Shown one piece after another: positions 50,728 to 61,064 of a stretch of DNA of 64,000 nt. Every line of letters starts with the position of its first letter. Position 1 is the first letter of the stretch. Source of the stretch: Primorskyibacter flagellatus (lineage in GTDB: Bacteria > Pseudomonadota > Alphaproteobacteria > Rhodobacterales > Rhodobacteraceae); assembly GCF_014638275.1 (NCBI RefSeq), contig NZ_BMFJ01000001.1:2592338-2656337 (forward strand). Reading direction: 5' to 3'. A model generated the notes under the pieces. It searched no databases, had not been told where the DNA came from, and saw only the letters and a list, made by a program, of their open reading frames with translations. The translations under genes were made by a program, and so were the position numbers.

Positions 50728-51681
50728 CTACCGGATCACGCCGCGCAGGCGCAGGATGGGGCCGATGCGCAGGGCGGCGGGGGTGCCGACGCGGGAGCGC
50801 GAGCGCAGGACGGGCGTGTTGTCGGACACCCCGGCGCGGCTTTCGCGGAACACGATGTAAAGCCCGCTGGCGATCACGATCCCCGCGCCGATCAGCGTCG
50901 TCCCCGAGGGGATTTCGCCGAACAGCAGGGCGCCGAAGATCAGGGCCCAGAGGATCTGGGAATACTGCATCGGCGCGATCAGCGCGGCCTCTGCATGGCG
51001 GTAGGCGAGGATGATGCAGGACATGGCGCAGAAGGCCAGCAGAGCGATCAGCGCCACCTTGCCGAGGTCGGCGACCGGCATGGGTTCGTAGACCACCGGC
51101 AGCATCAGCCCCATGACGAGGAAGTTCGCCACCATGGGGTAGAGCAGCAGCACGACGCTCCGCTCCTCGCGCCCGATCCGGCGCACCACGACCGAGGCGA
51201 AGGCGCCGCAGATGGCCGACACCAGCGCGGCGAGGTGGCCAAGGGTCAGCTCCGCCTGCCCGGGCTGCAATACGACGATGATGCCGGACAGGCCCACCAC
51301 GATCGCCAGCCCCCGCCGCAGGCGCACCCGTTCGCCCAGCACCGGGATGGCCAGCAGCGTGATGAGCAGGGGGGAGGCGAACATGATCGCATAGGCATCG
51401 GCCAGCGGCAGGACCGAAAAGGCGTAGAAGGCGCAGATGCTGGCCAGCACTGCGGCGATGGTGCGGGCGATCACCCATTTCGGATGCACGGGAAGCAGGG
51501 TCCCGGCGGTCGCATCGCGCATCAGCACGACGGTGGTGATCGGGAAAGAGAAGAGAACGGAGAAGAAGATCACCTGAAACGGCGCATAGGTTCCGCCAAG
51601 CGTCTTGACCACGACGTCATGGGTCGAGAACAGCGCAAAGGCGAGAAGGGCAAAAAGGATGCCGGGAAGGGGTCCGCGCAC
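50728..51681 (-). CDS. EamA/DMT superfamily transporter
   Basis: A 317-residue ten-helix DMT protein beginning PGILFALLAFALFSTHDVVV, with FYAFSVLPLADAYAIMFASP and IAPMQYSQILWALIFGALLF in its two repeats. It is a paralogue of the protein at 48648-49544, sharing family blocks at matching positions, and has an extra basic C-terminal tail of about 25 residues. Substrate unknown. Together with panE between them, the pair looks like a duplication with later insertion or rearrangement. Confidence 0.9.
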   Translation of the reverse strand: MRGPLPGILFALLAFALFSTHDVVVKTLGGTYAPFQVIFFSVLFSFPITTVVLMRDATAGTLLPVHPKWVIARTIAAVLASICAFYAFSVLPLADAYAIMFASPLLITLLAIPVLGERVRLRRGLAIVVGLSGIIVVLQPGQAELTLGHLAALVSAICGAFASVVVRRIGREERSVVLLLYPMVANFLVMGLMLPVVYEPMPVADLGKVALIALLAFCAMSCIILAYRHAEAALIAPMQYSQILWALIFGALLFGEIPSGTTLIGAGIVIASGLYIVFRESRAGVSDNTPVLRSRSRVGTPAALRIGPILRLRGVIR

Positions 51682-52021
51682 GGGCTGGCTCCTTGCTTTG
51701 CGTCAGTTTTCTCCCGCCGTGCAGGGTGCGGGGTGGCCGCGACGAGGTCAACCCGGTGCGCCCGCTTTCGGCGGAGGGACGCGGTTCGCCCTGTGGCGAC
51801 GCGACGACCTGCCGGATATCGCGCCGATTGTATACGTGTGCCGCGGTTTCCGGCTGATGACCCCGACGGAGCACATCGGGACCTTACGCAACGTAACTCT
51901 CACCCTACCCTTCGGCAGTTCGCATGCCCGTGCGCGGCCTATTTCGAATTTTCCGATGTCTGGCGAACGCCCCGGCGAAGACCCTTGGGCCGGGGACGAC
52001 GATTTGAAAGAAAGGTCCGAT
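51682..52021. other. intergenic region upstream of VPLPA-CTERM gene
   Basis: A 340-base region holding the promoters of both flanking divergent genes. The inverted repeat TTACG-CAA-CGTAA lies at 51884-51896, 126 bases before the downstream start, and may be an operator. Otherwise I see nothing coding; a short open frame in the same phase as the downstream gene is not convincing. Confidence 0.45.
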
Positions 52022-52897
52022 ATGTCCCGTTCATTCCGTATCCGCGCGACGCGCCTGCTTGCCGCCTTCATCCTGGGCCTGACCGGGCCCCTGTCTGCCG
52101 CACAGGCCGCCGTCATCATCCAGAGCGCCAATGTCTCCGACCCGAAATCGGTTCACGCCCAGATCGACGGCGCGTCGCTTGTCGGGATCAACGACGTGAA
52201 CGAGGCGATCAAGTCCGAAAGGCCGCCGGAATTCTTCCGCTATTTCGAAAAGTTCGACACGACGCTCGGAACGCTCGACAGCGTGACATGGTCGGGCTTT
52301 GCGCGGCACATCGTGGAAGTGGAGAATTTCGCGGCCTGTTTCGGAGTCGGCGGGATTCCCGGCGTCAGTTGCTATATCAAGACCGAAGCCAAGTCGTCGC
52401 AGTTCAATCACCTGTACCTGTTCCGCGGCCCCGGTTTCGGGACGATCACCGCGTTCGACGGGACGGATTTCAAGACCGGGATTTCCGCCAACGCCAACGT
52501 CGGTACGCTGGCGACTCCGTTTGCCTGTATCTTTTCCCTGCCAAGCTGCCAGAGCAGCGGTTCTGCGAGCAGTTCCGCCTCTTTCTCGTTCGAGGATACC
52601 TATCTCGACGCCTATCTCAAACCGCTCACGCCCTCTGCGGATTTTCGCGAGGACAGTGTGGCGATGATCGTCAATTCGGACCTGCTGCTGCAGGTGACGA
52701 CGACCTGCCGCGCCTACGCGGTCTTCGGCGTCTGTCAGAGCCTTTCGGACGCCTCGTCGGTCACCGACATCCAGGTGCAGCTGACCCATAACTATACGCC
52801 GTTCGCAACGGCTGTGCCCCTGCCCGCCGCGGGCTGGGGCCTAGCGCTGTCGCTGGCGGCGCTGGCCGGGCTGCGGCGCAGACGCCGGCGGTTCTGA
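52022..52897 (+). CDS. VPLPA-CTERM sorting domain protein, exported
   Basis: A 291-residue secreted protein. Residues 1-29 form a signal peptide (LLAAFILGLTGPLSAAQA). Residues about 30-255 are a beta-rich domain with paired Cys (CFGVGGIPGVSC, CIFSLPSC, CRAYAVFGVC) and no recognised family. The C-terminus has the VPLPA-CTERM sorting signal AVPLPAAGWGLALSLAALAG followed by RRRRRR, i.e. motif, hydrophobic stretch and basic tail. An exosortase elsewhere in the genome presumably cleaves it; none is in this window. GAAAGGTCCGAT precedes the ATG. Confidence 0.85.
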   Translation: MSRSFRIRATRLLAAFILGLTGPLSAAQAAVIIQSANVSDPKSVHAQIDGASLVGINDVNEAIKSERPPEFFRYFEKFDTTLGTLDSVTWSGFARHIVEVENFAACFGVGGIPGVSCYIKTEAKSSQFNHLYLFRGPGFGTITAFDGTDFKTGISANANVGTLATPFACIFSLPSCQSSGSASSSASFSFEDTYLDAYLKPLTPSADFREDSVAMIVNSDLLLQVTTTCRAYAVFGVCQSLSDASSVTDIQVQLTHNYTPFATAVPLPAAGWGLALSLAALAGLRRRRRRF

Positions 52898-52921
52898 CCG
52901 CCGGCAGATGCCGCCGGGGTG

Positions 52922-54025
52922 TCAGAGCGAGGCGTCGAGCGCCTTGATCACCGCATCGCCCATTTCCGTCGTGCTGGCCGGGGTGATGCCGTCCTCGTTC
53001 AGCAGGTCCGCCGTGCGGACGCCCGAGGCGAGCACGTCGTTGACGGCCTTTTCCAGCCGGTCGGCCTCGTCCCCCATGTCGAAGGAGTAGCGCAGCGCCA
53101 TGGCGAAGGAGAGGATGCAGGCGCAGGGGTTGGCCTTGCCCTGCCCCGCGATGTCCGGCGCGGAGCCGTGCACGGGTTCGTAGAGCGCCTTGGGGCGGCC
53201 GTTGTTCATCGGTGCGCCGAGAGAGGCGGAGGGCAGCATGCCGAGCGATCCGGTCAGCATCGCGGCGAGGTCGGAGAGCAGGTCGCCGAACAGGTTGTCG
53301 GTCACGATCACGTCGAACTGCTTGGGCCAGCGGGTCAGCTGCATCGCGCCGGCGTCGGCGTACATGTGGCTGAGCTCGACCTCGGGGTAGTCCTTGCCGA
53401 CCTCGGTCACGACCTCGCGCCAGAGGATGCCGGACTCCATCACGTTGGCCTTTTCCATCGAGCAGAGCTTCTTGCCGCGCTTCATGGCGAGGTCGAAGGC
53501 GGAACGGGCGACGCGGTCGATCTCGCTCTCGGTATAGCGCTGCGTGTTGATGCCGACGCGTTCGTTGCCTTCCTCGAAGATGCCGCGCGGTTCGCCGAAA
53601 TAGACGCCGGAGGTCAGTTCGCGCACGATCATGATGTCGAGGCCGGCGACCACGTCCTTCTTGAGTGAGGAGAAGTCGGCCAGCGCGTCAAAGCACTGGG
53701 CCGGGCGGAGGTTGGAGAAGAGGTCCATCTCCTTGCGCAGGCGCAGCAGGCCGCGCTCGGGCTTCACGGAGAAGTCGAGGTTGTCGTACTTCGGGCCACC
53801 CACGGCACCGAGGAGGACGGCGTCGACCTCCTGCGCCCTGGCCATGGTGTCGTCGTGCAGGGGCGTGCCGTGCTTGTCGTAGGCGCAGCCGCCGACCAGA
53901 TCCTCGGAAACATCGAAAGCGATGCCGCGCTTGGCTTCGAACCAGTCGATGATCTTGCGGACCTCCGCCATGACCTCGGGGCCGATGCCGTCACCGGGCA
54001 GGATGAGAAGCGAGGGATTGGGCAT
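52922..54025 (-). CDS. leuB: 3-isopropylmalate dehydrogenase
   Basis: A 367-residue leucine biosynthesis enzyme, oxidatively decarboxylating 3-isopropylmalate with NAD. It starts [20 protein letters not shown], has [20 protein letters not shown] with active-site residues, [20 protein letters not shown] (metal-binding Asp residues) and [35 protein letters not shown] precedes ATG 54025; an earlier frame start would run through a promoter region. The partner genes leuC and leuD lie 4.3 kb away on the same strand, separated by unrelated genes. Confidence 0.97.
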   Translation of the reverse strand: MPNPSLLILPGDGIGPEVMAEVRKIIDWFEAKRGIAFDVSEDLVGGCAYDKHGTPLHDDTMARAQEVDAVLLGAVGGPKYDNLDFSVKPERGLLRLRKEMDLFSNLRPAQCFDALADFSSLKKDVVAGLDIMIVRELTSGVYFGEPRGIFEEGNERVGINTQRYTESEIDRVARSAFDLAMKRGKKLCSMEKANVMESGILWREVVTEVGKDYPEVELSHMYADAGAMQLTRWPKQFDVIVTDNLFGDLLSDLAAMLTGSLGMLPSASLGAPMNNGRPKALYEPVHGSAPDIAGQGKANPCACILSFAMALRYSFDMGDEADRLEKAVNDVLASGVRTADLLNEDGITPASTTEMGDAVIKALDASL

Positions 54026-54108
54026 GGGTCTGGTCCTCCTGAAGGTGCCGCAAATGGCTGCTGTAGCGGGGTAAACCGGCGCGGCGACAGGGTCAAGGAA
54101 ACCCCGGC

Positions 54109-55008
54109 TTATCGGATCAGAAGGGGGGCGAGGCCCTGCACCAGCATCTCCCAGGCGAGCGCGACGCGGGGGGTGCGGCGCAGGGTTTCGTGCGCGGCCA
54201 GCCAGACGGGCAGCGCGGGGATGTCGAGGTCGGGCAGGACGCGGGTGACCAGCGGATCGGCGTCGCCAATGGACTGCTGGCCGAAGCCGATTCCGCACCC
54301 CGCGCGGACCATTTGCCAGTAGGTCACCTGATCGTCGCAGCGCAGGGCGAAACTGCCCTGCTCCGCCTCCAGCCCCATGTCGCGCATGGCCCGCAGGATC
54401 AGATCGGAGCGGTCGAAGCCGATCACGTCATGCGCGGCAAGGTCGGCGAGGGTTTGCGGATGCCCCCTGCGGTCGAGGTAGTCCTGCGCCGCATAGGCTC
54501 CGACGGCCAGCGCGCCGAGGCGGCGGGTCACGATTTCCTGCTGGTCGGGGCGGTACATGCGTACGGCAATGTCGGCGTCGCGGAACAACAGGTTCTCCGT
54601 GGTGTCGGAGGGCAGCAGCACGATCTCCAGCCCCGGCGCGGCCTCGCGGATTCGGGACAGGATCGGCGGCAGGTGGTGAAACGCGACGATTTCGGAGGCC
54701 GTGATGCGCAGCGCGCCGGTCAGCCCGTCACCCATCCCGGCGGTGGCGAGGGCCAGCGCGCCGAACCCCTCGGCCATGCGGCGCGCGGCGGGCAGCAGGG
54801 CTTCGCCCTGTTCAGTCAGGATCAGGCCGCGCGGCTGGCGGTGGAAGAGGTCGAGACCCGTCGCCTCCTCCAGCCGCCGGATCTGGCGGCCGAGCGTGGG
54901 CTGTGACTGGTCCAGCGCCCGGGCGGCGGCGGAGAGCGATCCGGTCTCGGCCACGGTGACGAAGGCCTGGATCAGCGACCAGTCGAGGGTCCGGAGGTCC
55001 TGCGGCAT
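54109..55008 (-). CDS. LysR family transcriptional regulator
   Basis: A 299-residue LysR-type regulator. Residues about 5-65 are the winged helix-turn-helix ([40 protein letters not shown]). The rest is the two-lobed effector-binding domain. Divergent from a NAD(P)-binding epimerase-like gene with a 98-base gap containing two palindromes built on ATTCA/TGAAT, which are probable binding sites. Effector unknown. Confidence 0.95.
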   Translation of the reverse strand: MPQDLRTLDWSLIQAFVTVAETGSLSAAARALDQSQPTLGRQIRRLEEATGLDLFHRQPRGLILTEQGEALLPAARRMAEGFGALALATAGMGDGLTGALRITASEIVAFHHLPPILSRIREAAPGLEIVLLPSDTTENLLFRDADIAVRMYRPDQQEIVTRRLGALAVGAYAAQDYLDRRGHPQTLADLAAHDVIGFDRSDLILRAMRDMGLEAEQGSFALRCDDQVTYWQMVRAGCGIGFGQQSIGDADPLVTRVLPDLDIPALPVWLAAHETLRRTPRVALAWEMLVQGLAPLLIR

Positions 55009-55010
55009 CT

Positions 55011-55068
55011 ATTCAGTTCTGAATGTCAGACATGCGAAACGGGAGAATATTGATCCATTCATGAATGG
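55011..55068. promoter_or_regulatory. candidate LysR operator: two ATTCA palindromes
   Basis: ATTCAG-TT-CTGAAT (55011-55024) and the perfect 14-mer CCATTCATGAATGG (55055-55068) lie in the divergent 98-base gap, with a further ATTCA at 55072-55076. The first is just before the LysR start codon and the second about 40 bases before the epimerase start, so binding could control both promoters. Confidence 0.55.
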
Positions 55069-55106
55069 CTTATTCAGGGGCCATCTGTCAACCTGAGGAG
55101 ATCGCC

Positions 55107-56003
55107 ATGACCCGTACCATGCCCGAAACCGTTCTTGTTCTTGGCCCGACCGGAAAGTTCGGCCGCCACGCCGCCGCCGCCTTCGAGGCGCGGGGCTGGC
55201 AGGTCCGGCGGTTCCGGCGCGGGGTGGATGACCTGCGCGCTGCCGCGACGGGGGCGGCAGTTATCGTGATGGGCTGGCACCCGCCCTCCTACGAGGACTG
55301 GGCACGGGAGATGATGCCGATGCATGCCCGTGTGATCGAGGTGGCGAAGGCGACCGGGGCCAGCGTGATCGTGCCGGGGAATGTCTATGTCTACGGGCCG
55401 GATGCACCCTTCGGCTGGACGGCGGAGACGCTTCACCTCGCCTCCAATCCCCTTGGCCGGTTGCGGATCGGGGTGGAGGCCGAGTATCGCGATGCGGGCG
55501 TGCGGACCATCCTGCTGCGCTGCGGGGATTTCATCGACGACCGTGCCTCGGGCAATTGGTTTGACCGCTTCATCACTCCGAGGGCCGCGAAGGGGTCCAT
55601 TTTCTATCCCGGTCCGGTGGATGTGCCGCATGCCTGGGCCTTCCTGCCGGATGTGGCGCGCGCTGCGGTGCTGCTGGCGGAACGCCGCGACAGCCTTGCG
55701 ACCTTCGAGGACGTGCCGTTCGCGGGCTACACCCTGACCGGCGCGGAGCTGGCCAACGGGATCGGGCAGGCGCTTGGTCACGAGGTCCGTCCCGGGCGGT
55801 TCGCCTGGCTGCCGCTGCGACTTGCGCGGCCGGTGATGCCGGTGCTCAGAGGGGTGTTCGAGATGCGGTATCTCTGGTCCCTGCCGCACCGGCTGGACGG
55901 CGGTAAGCTGGCGCGGCTTTGCCCGGAGTTCGTGCCGACGCCGCTGGACGACGCGCTGCGGGCCGGGCTGGCGCATCAGTCCGGCGGGGCGGTCGCGGCC
56001 TGA
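55107..56003 (+). CDS. NAD(P)-binding epimerase/reductase-like protein
   Basis: A 298-residue extended SDR/NAD-dependent epimerase-like protein. The cofactor motif is VLVLGPTGKFGRHAAAAFEA at about residue 8, and GNVYVYGPDAPFG resembles the catalytic region in atypical SDRs. The Tyr-X3-Lys of classical SDRs is not evident. Substrate unknown. AGGAGATCGCC gives the ribosome site for ATG 55107. Divergent from the LysR gene, so probably its target. Its 3' end overlaps the convergent endonuclease/exonuclease gene by 28 bases. Confidence 0.82.
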   Translation: MTRTMPETVLVLGPTGKFGRHAAAAFEARGWQVRRFRRGVDDLRAAATGAAVIVMGWHPPSYEDWAREMMPMHARVIEVAKATGASVIVPGNVYVYGPDAPFGWTAETLHLASNPLGRLRIGVEAEYRDAGVRTILLRCGDFIDDRASGNWFDRFITPRAAKGSIFYPGPVDVPHAWAFLPDVARAAVLLAERRDSLATFEDVPFAGYTLTGAELANGIGQALGHEVRPGRFAWLPLRLARPVMPVLRGVFEMRYLWSLPHRLDGGKLARLCPEFVPTPLDDALRAGLAHQSGGAVAA

Positions 56004-57349
56004 AGGTCGATGTCGATCCAGATCGCGCGGTGGCGGCTGGCGGGGGAGTCCGGGGCCAGCCCGCTGCCGGTCAAGATCAGGTCGGCGGAGGGGAGCAGGT
56101 AGTCGACGCGAAGCCGGCCCGGCCCCGGATCGGGCCAGTCGACCGTCGCCTTGCCGGTCAGCCCGGGCGGATCGCGCAGTCGGGGATCGCTCAGCAGGCC
56201 GCGGATCGCCGCACCGCGTCCGTCCCCGCCGGAGGGGTCGAGGTTCGCGGCCCCGGCGATGACATACGGCGGATCGGGGGCCGGGCCGAAGTCACCGTCG
56301 AGCCGGTGTTTCCAGAAGATCACCTCGTCATGGTTGCGGCGGCCGTTGCGGTCCTCGGGCCCGTCGAAGACCGGCGGGGTGGCGTGGAAGATCATCAGCG
56401 TGACCGGCTTTCCGCGGGGCGGGGTGACGCGCAGTTCCCAGTGGGCGGTGGAGGAAAGGCGCTGGACGTCGGCGCCTGATGCCTGCGCGCCCTCCCTCCC
56501 CTCTGCGTCGATCAGCAGGGTGTCGGGCATGTCGCGCCAGAGCCGGGCGGAGTGGTCAACCATCAGGTCGACCGGCCAGCGGGAGATGACGGCGAGCCCG
56601 CCCTGCCCCGAGAAACGCCCGTAGCCCTGTGCGTCGCCGGGCCCGCCGTGGCGCCCGTCGCCGTCGAGGTCGAGGCCGGTCTGCAAGCCGGTATTGGGTA
56701 GGGTGGTAAAGGTGTGGAAGGCGGGAGGCGCTGCGCTTGCCTGCAGTGCTCTGGCCGTCGGGGCAGGCGGACTGCGCTGAGGACATTGGCCGATCCGAGA
56801 GGGACGCGGCAACGACGCCCGCCATGCCGGAGGTCCGCCGGTTTCGGGCGGGGCGGACCCGGTTCGGCGGGGCGGGTCGATGCGGGAAAAATGCGTGTCC
56901 GGGGGGAAAGGCGACGGATCGCAGGGATCGGGGCGACCGGCATGCTCCGCCAAGGCTCTCTCCACCGCCCCGGCCAGCGCCGTCAGCGCCGCGCCGCCGC
57001 GGTCGTAGTCGATGCCGGCGAGCACCGCGACATCCGGGGACAGCCCCGCTAGTATCTCTGCCACCGCCATTGGACCGGGATCGCCTGACAGGAGGGCGTC
57101 GAGAAACAGCCCCGGCCCACGCGCGGCCTGTTCGGTGTGCCAGAAAACGATGCGAAAACGGTCGGAGGGGGACGGATCAGCGCGAAGGGGATCGGCCGCC
57201 AGCGTGGCGACCAGCGGGATCAGACAGCCTGCAAGCCATCCTCCGACCGCGCCTCTGCGTAGGTCCGGCGGCGCTTTTCCTCGATGATATCGGCCACGCG
57301 GGCGAGCGCCACGCCGCGGATGATCAGGTTTGCCGGGACAAAGGCCCAT
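55976..57349 (-). CDS. endonuclease/exonuclease/phosphatase family protein
   Basis: A 457-codon frame with an EEP fold: RFRIVFWHTEQAARGPG near the start, DVAVLAGIDYDRGG, VISRWPVDLMVDHSA, VTLMIFHATPPVFDGPEDRN and the C-terminal RVDYLLPSADL and SRHRAIWIDID with catalytic His/Asp. About residue 36-58 is hydrophobic (GGWLAGCLIPLVATLAA), suggesting a signal peptide and an actual start later than the first ATG at 57349. No canonical in-frame start codon is seen there, so the start is unresolved. The 5' part overlaps the upstream gene by 130 bases. The Pro/Ala-rich insert at about 140-210 looks disordered. Confidence 0.75.
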   Translation of the reverse strand: MGLCPGKPDHPRRGARPRGRYHRGKAPPDLRRGAVGGWLAGCLIPLVATLAADPLRADPSPSDRFRIVFWHTEQAARGPGLFLDALLSGDPGPMAVAEILAGLSPDVAVLAGIDYDRGGAALTALAGAVERALAEHAGRPDPCDPSPFPPDTHFSRIDPPRRTGSAPPETGGPPAWRASLPRPSRIGQCPQRSPPAPTARALQASAAPPAFHTFTTLPNTGLQTGLDLDGDGRHGGPGDAQGYGRFSGQGGLAVISRWPVDLMVDHSARLWRDMPDTLLIDAEGREGAQASGADVQRLSSTAHWELRVTPPRGKPVTLMIFHATPPVFDGPEDRNGRRNHDEVIFWKHRLDGDFGPAPDPPYVIAGAANLDPSGGDGRGAAIRGLLSDPRLRDPPGLTGKATVDWPDPGPGRLRVDYLLPSADLILTGSGLAPDSPASRHRAIWIDIDLQAATAPPD

Positions 57350-58062
57350 ATCGTCATCACCCAGATCAGGGTGTGGGGATTGCCGATTGCCGACATGTCC
57401 ACCAGCGCCCCTGCCAGCTTCACCAGTGCCGGGAGAAGGAATGGCAGGAGAAACCCTAAGACCGCGTTAACGATGCTGTCGCGCTTGAGGCGGGCCAGCA
57501 CGTCTCCGCCGCCCGTGGGGTCGAAGAGGGGCAGGTTGATCCAGACGTTGAACGCGCCGTAGCGCACGGGCCAGCCGTAGATGCGGACCAGCACGCCAAA
57601 GCCGACAAGGCCGAGCAGCGACATGACATAGGCGATGCCGGCGGCGTCGCGCACCATCTCCACCACCTCGGGTTCGGTGCCGGACGGCAGGGCCAGAACG
57701 ACCAGGCGCACCGGGGAGAAGGGGAAATCGACGGCGTTGGCCATCAGCGCGGCCAGCTTCATCAGCAGGGAGGCGATCGGGGTCTCGAGCGCGGCGCCGG
57801 AGAAATAGACCGTCAGCATCAGCACGATGGCGAACATGGTGAAGTAGCGCAGGCGGTTGACCGGCGGGGCAAAGCGGAATTCGAGGATCGAGGGGAACTG
57901 GCTGAAGTATTCCATGAAGGTGAAGGCCCCGGCCGCCAGCGCCACGAGGACGACGACCTGCGCGGTATCCGCCCCCACCTCCGGAAGGAGGAGCGAGGGC
58001 GTGGCGATTGCCAACGCGATCAGGAGGGCGCGAAGAAACGCGCCTGTCAGACGGACGATCAC
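57220..58062 (-). CDS. conserved membrane protein, unknown function
   Basis: A 280-residue inner membrane protein with about seven hydrophobic segments (for example LLIALAIATPSLLLPEVG, YFTMFAIVLMLTVYFSGAA and DAAGIAYVMSLLGLVGFGVL). I do not recognise the family. The C-terminal tail is charged and cytoplasmic. The start is GTG 58062. It is followed by the nuclease-family gene on the same strand with overlap, so the two may form an operon. Confidence 0.75.
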   Translation of the reverse strand: MIVRLTGAFLRALLIALAIATPSLLLPEVGADTAQVVVLVALAAGAFTFMEYFSQFPSILEFRFAPPVNRLRYFTMFAIVLMLTVYFSGAALETPIASLLMKLAALMANAVDFPFSPVRLVVLALPSGTEPEVVEMVRDAAGIAYVMSLLGLVGFGVLVRIYGWPVRYGAFNVWINLPLFDPTGGGDVLARLKRDSIVNAVLGFLLPFLLPALVKLAGALVDMSAIGNPHTLIWVMTIWAFVPANLIIRGVALARVADIIEEKRRRTYAEARSEDGLQAV

Positions 58063-58335
58063 TGCTCTATCCCCTCAAACTGGCCCGGAGCGATGCTTTG
58101 CCGCCCCAATGTCCCAACTTGATGCCGCATGATGCGGTGCCTCATTGTTGCCCCAATCCTGCCGCCCTTTCGCCGAACGCTCAAGAGCCGACCCCATAAG
58201 GCGCGGAAAATAGGGCGAATCCGTGGTGCAACTGGTGCTATCTTGCATCAATAGCAGAACGGAAATGGGGCCAGACGGCCCCATTTTACTAAATCTGGTG
58301 GTATCGGGGGCGGCCTTACATAGACCGCGGGAGGC
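58063..58335. other. intergenic region between leuD and membrane protein gene
   Basis: A 273-base gap containing the GC hairpin at 58263-58286. The minus-strand membrane-protein gene must have its promoter here; no good consensus boxes are visible to me. A GGTGCAAC/GTTGCACC-like set of short repeats around 58225-58250 is too weak to call. Confidence 0.4.
58263..58287 (-). terminator. hairpin downstream of leuD, probable terminator
   Basis: AAATGGGGCC (58263-58272) pairs perfectly with GGCCCCATTT (58277-58286) with a four-base loop. It lies about 50 bases beyond the leuD stop in the transcribed direction, where the stem ends in ATTTCC. The T run is short on both strands, so termination strength is uncertain. 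Confidence 0.65.
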
Positions 58336-58940
58336 TCAGACCCAGGGACGGGCCTGGGCTGCCTGCGCCTCGAACGTGTCGATCGAGGCGGCCTTTTCCA
58401 GCGTCAGGCCGATGTCGTCGAGCCCTTCGAGCAGGCAGTGCTTCTTGAAGCTGTCGACCTCGAAGGAGAAGGTTTCGCCATCAGAGGTGGTGATGGTCTG
58501 CGCCTCCAGATTGACGTCGATACGGGCGTTCGCGCCCTTCTCGGCGTCCTTCATCAGCACGTCCACCTGTTCCTGCGGGAGCACGACGGGCAGCATGCCG
58601 TTCTTGAAGCAGTTGTTGTAGAAGATGTCCGCAAAGGAGGTCGAGACGATCACCTTGATGCCGAAATCCGCGAGAGCCCAGGGCGCATGTTCGCGCGACG
58701 AGCCGCAGCCGAAATTGTCGCCCGCGATCAGGATCTGGGCGTCGCGGTAGGCGGGCTTGTTGAGCACGAAATCGGGGATCTCGTTGCCCTGCCGGTCATA
58801 GCGCATCTCGTCGAAGAGGTTCACGCCGAGGCCGGAGCGCTTGATGGTCTTCAGGAAGACCTTGGGGATGATCATGTCGGTGTCGATGTTGACGAGCGGC
58901 ATGGGGGCGGCGATGCCGCTGAAGTTTTCGAATTTGTCCA

Positions 58941-58941
<1 letters not shown>
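58336..58941 (-). CDS. leuD: 3-isopropylmalate dehydratase small subunit
   Basis: A 201-residue LeuD swivel-domain subunit. It starts EKF-type [31 protein letters not shown], followed by [20 protein letters not shown] with the substrate-contacting residues, and [13 protein letters not shown]. With LeuC it isomerises 2-isopropylmalate to 3-isopropylmalate. Its ATG shares one base with the leuC stop (TAATG), so synthesis of the two subunits is coupled. Confidence 0.97.
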
Positions 58942-60359
<1,418 letters not shown>

Positions 60360-60437
60360 GGGTCCTCTCCCGTTTGCTGGCTGTGAAATGGCTGTGACCG
60401 GAGAACCGCGCGCCCGGACGGGCGGCGGGGCGGGGCC

Positions 60438-60524
60438 TCATAGCGAGGCCAGCACCGTCAGCGACGCACCGAAGAACCGCCAGGGCAGGCGCGCGCGGTC
60501 GTCCATGTCGAAAATCCGTGTCAT
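60438..60524 (-). CDS. 28-residue ORF upstream of leuC, uncertain
   Basis: ATG (60524) opens a 28-codon frame ending in a hydrophobic stretch (RFFGASLTVLASL, four Leu overall). No good Shine-Dalgarno sequence is seen, and only four Leu codons, so a classic leucine leader peptide is unlikely. It ends about 78 bases before leuC. It may be a chance frame. Confidence 0.2.
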   Translation of the reverse strand: MTRIFDMDDRARLPWRFFGASLTVLASL

Positions 60525-60574
60525 GCGGGCTGGGATACACCCGGGCGGCGTCTCAGGCAAGCGGGCTTGGCGTA

Positions 60575-60973
60575 TCAGGCCCCGGCGGCCCATGTCTCGG
60601 CCTCGGGCAGGGTTTCGAACTGTTCCAGCTGAACCTGCGCGAGATCATAGGCGTGACCGGCGAGCATCCGGCCCATGCCGTGCCCGAAGGAGCCGGGCCG
60701 GGAGACGATGGCGATCCGGAACGGCCCTGTGCGGTCCGGCATGTGCCGCGCGATCTGCCGGTCGGTCCGGCTGAGGAACGCGCGGGCGCGGGCGGCGGTC
60801 AGGATGGAGCTTTGCTGGAGGCTCAGGTCCAGCACCACGGCATGCAGGCGGCGTTGGTCGACAAGGGAATGGATGAGCGCGCGCGCCTCGTCGCCTTCGT
60901 CCCGGTCCGGGGGCGAAATGATGGTGATGACGAGGACACCCGTGTCCGCGCGCAGTTCCGACTGAAGACCCAT
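60575..60973 (-). CDS. SpoIIAA/STAS-like hypothetical protein
   Basis: A 132-residue protein without membrane segment. GVLVITIISPPDRDEGDEAR followed by RRLHAVVLDLSLQQSS has the beta-alpha pattern and position of a STAS/SEC14-like (SpoIIAA-like) domain; RIAIVSRPGSFGHGMGRML follows as the last strand/loop. The assignment is by pattern and is only moderate. The frame runs 52 codons further upstream through non-conserved sequence; ATG 60973 is preferred. Confidence 0.55.
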   Translation of the reverse strand: MGLQSELRADTGVLVITIISPPDRDEGDEARALIHSLVDQRRLHAVVLDLSLQQSSILTAARARAFLSRTDRQIARHMPDRTGPFRIAIVSRPGSFGHGMGRMLAGHAYDLAQVQLEQFETLPEAETWAAGA

Positions 60974-61064
60974 GGCAACACACCCGATTGCCGACCAGCG
61001 TAGCGCAGCCGGTGTTGTCTGGCCAGTCGCGACCGGAAGGCCGCTGGCGGTCCGGGTCCGCGCG

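Noticed and set aside
60438..60524. Leucine leader peptide for leuCD attenuation
   Set aside because: Only four scattered Leu codons, no ribosome site and no attenuator hairpin followed by T run before leuC; kept only as an uncertain ORF.
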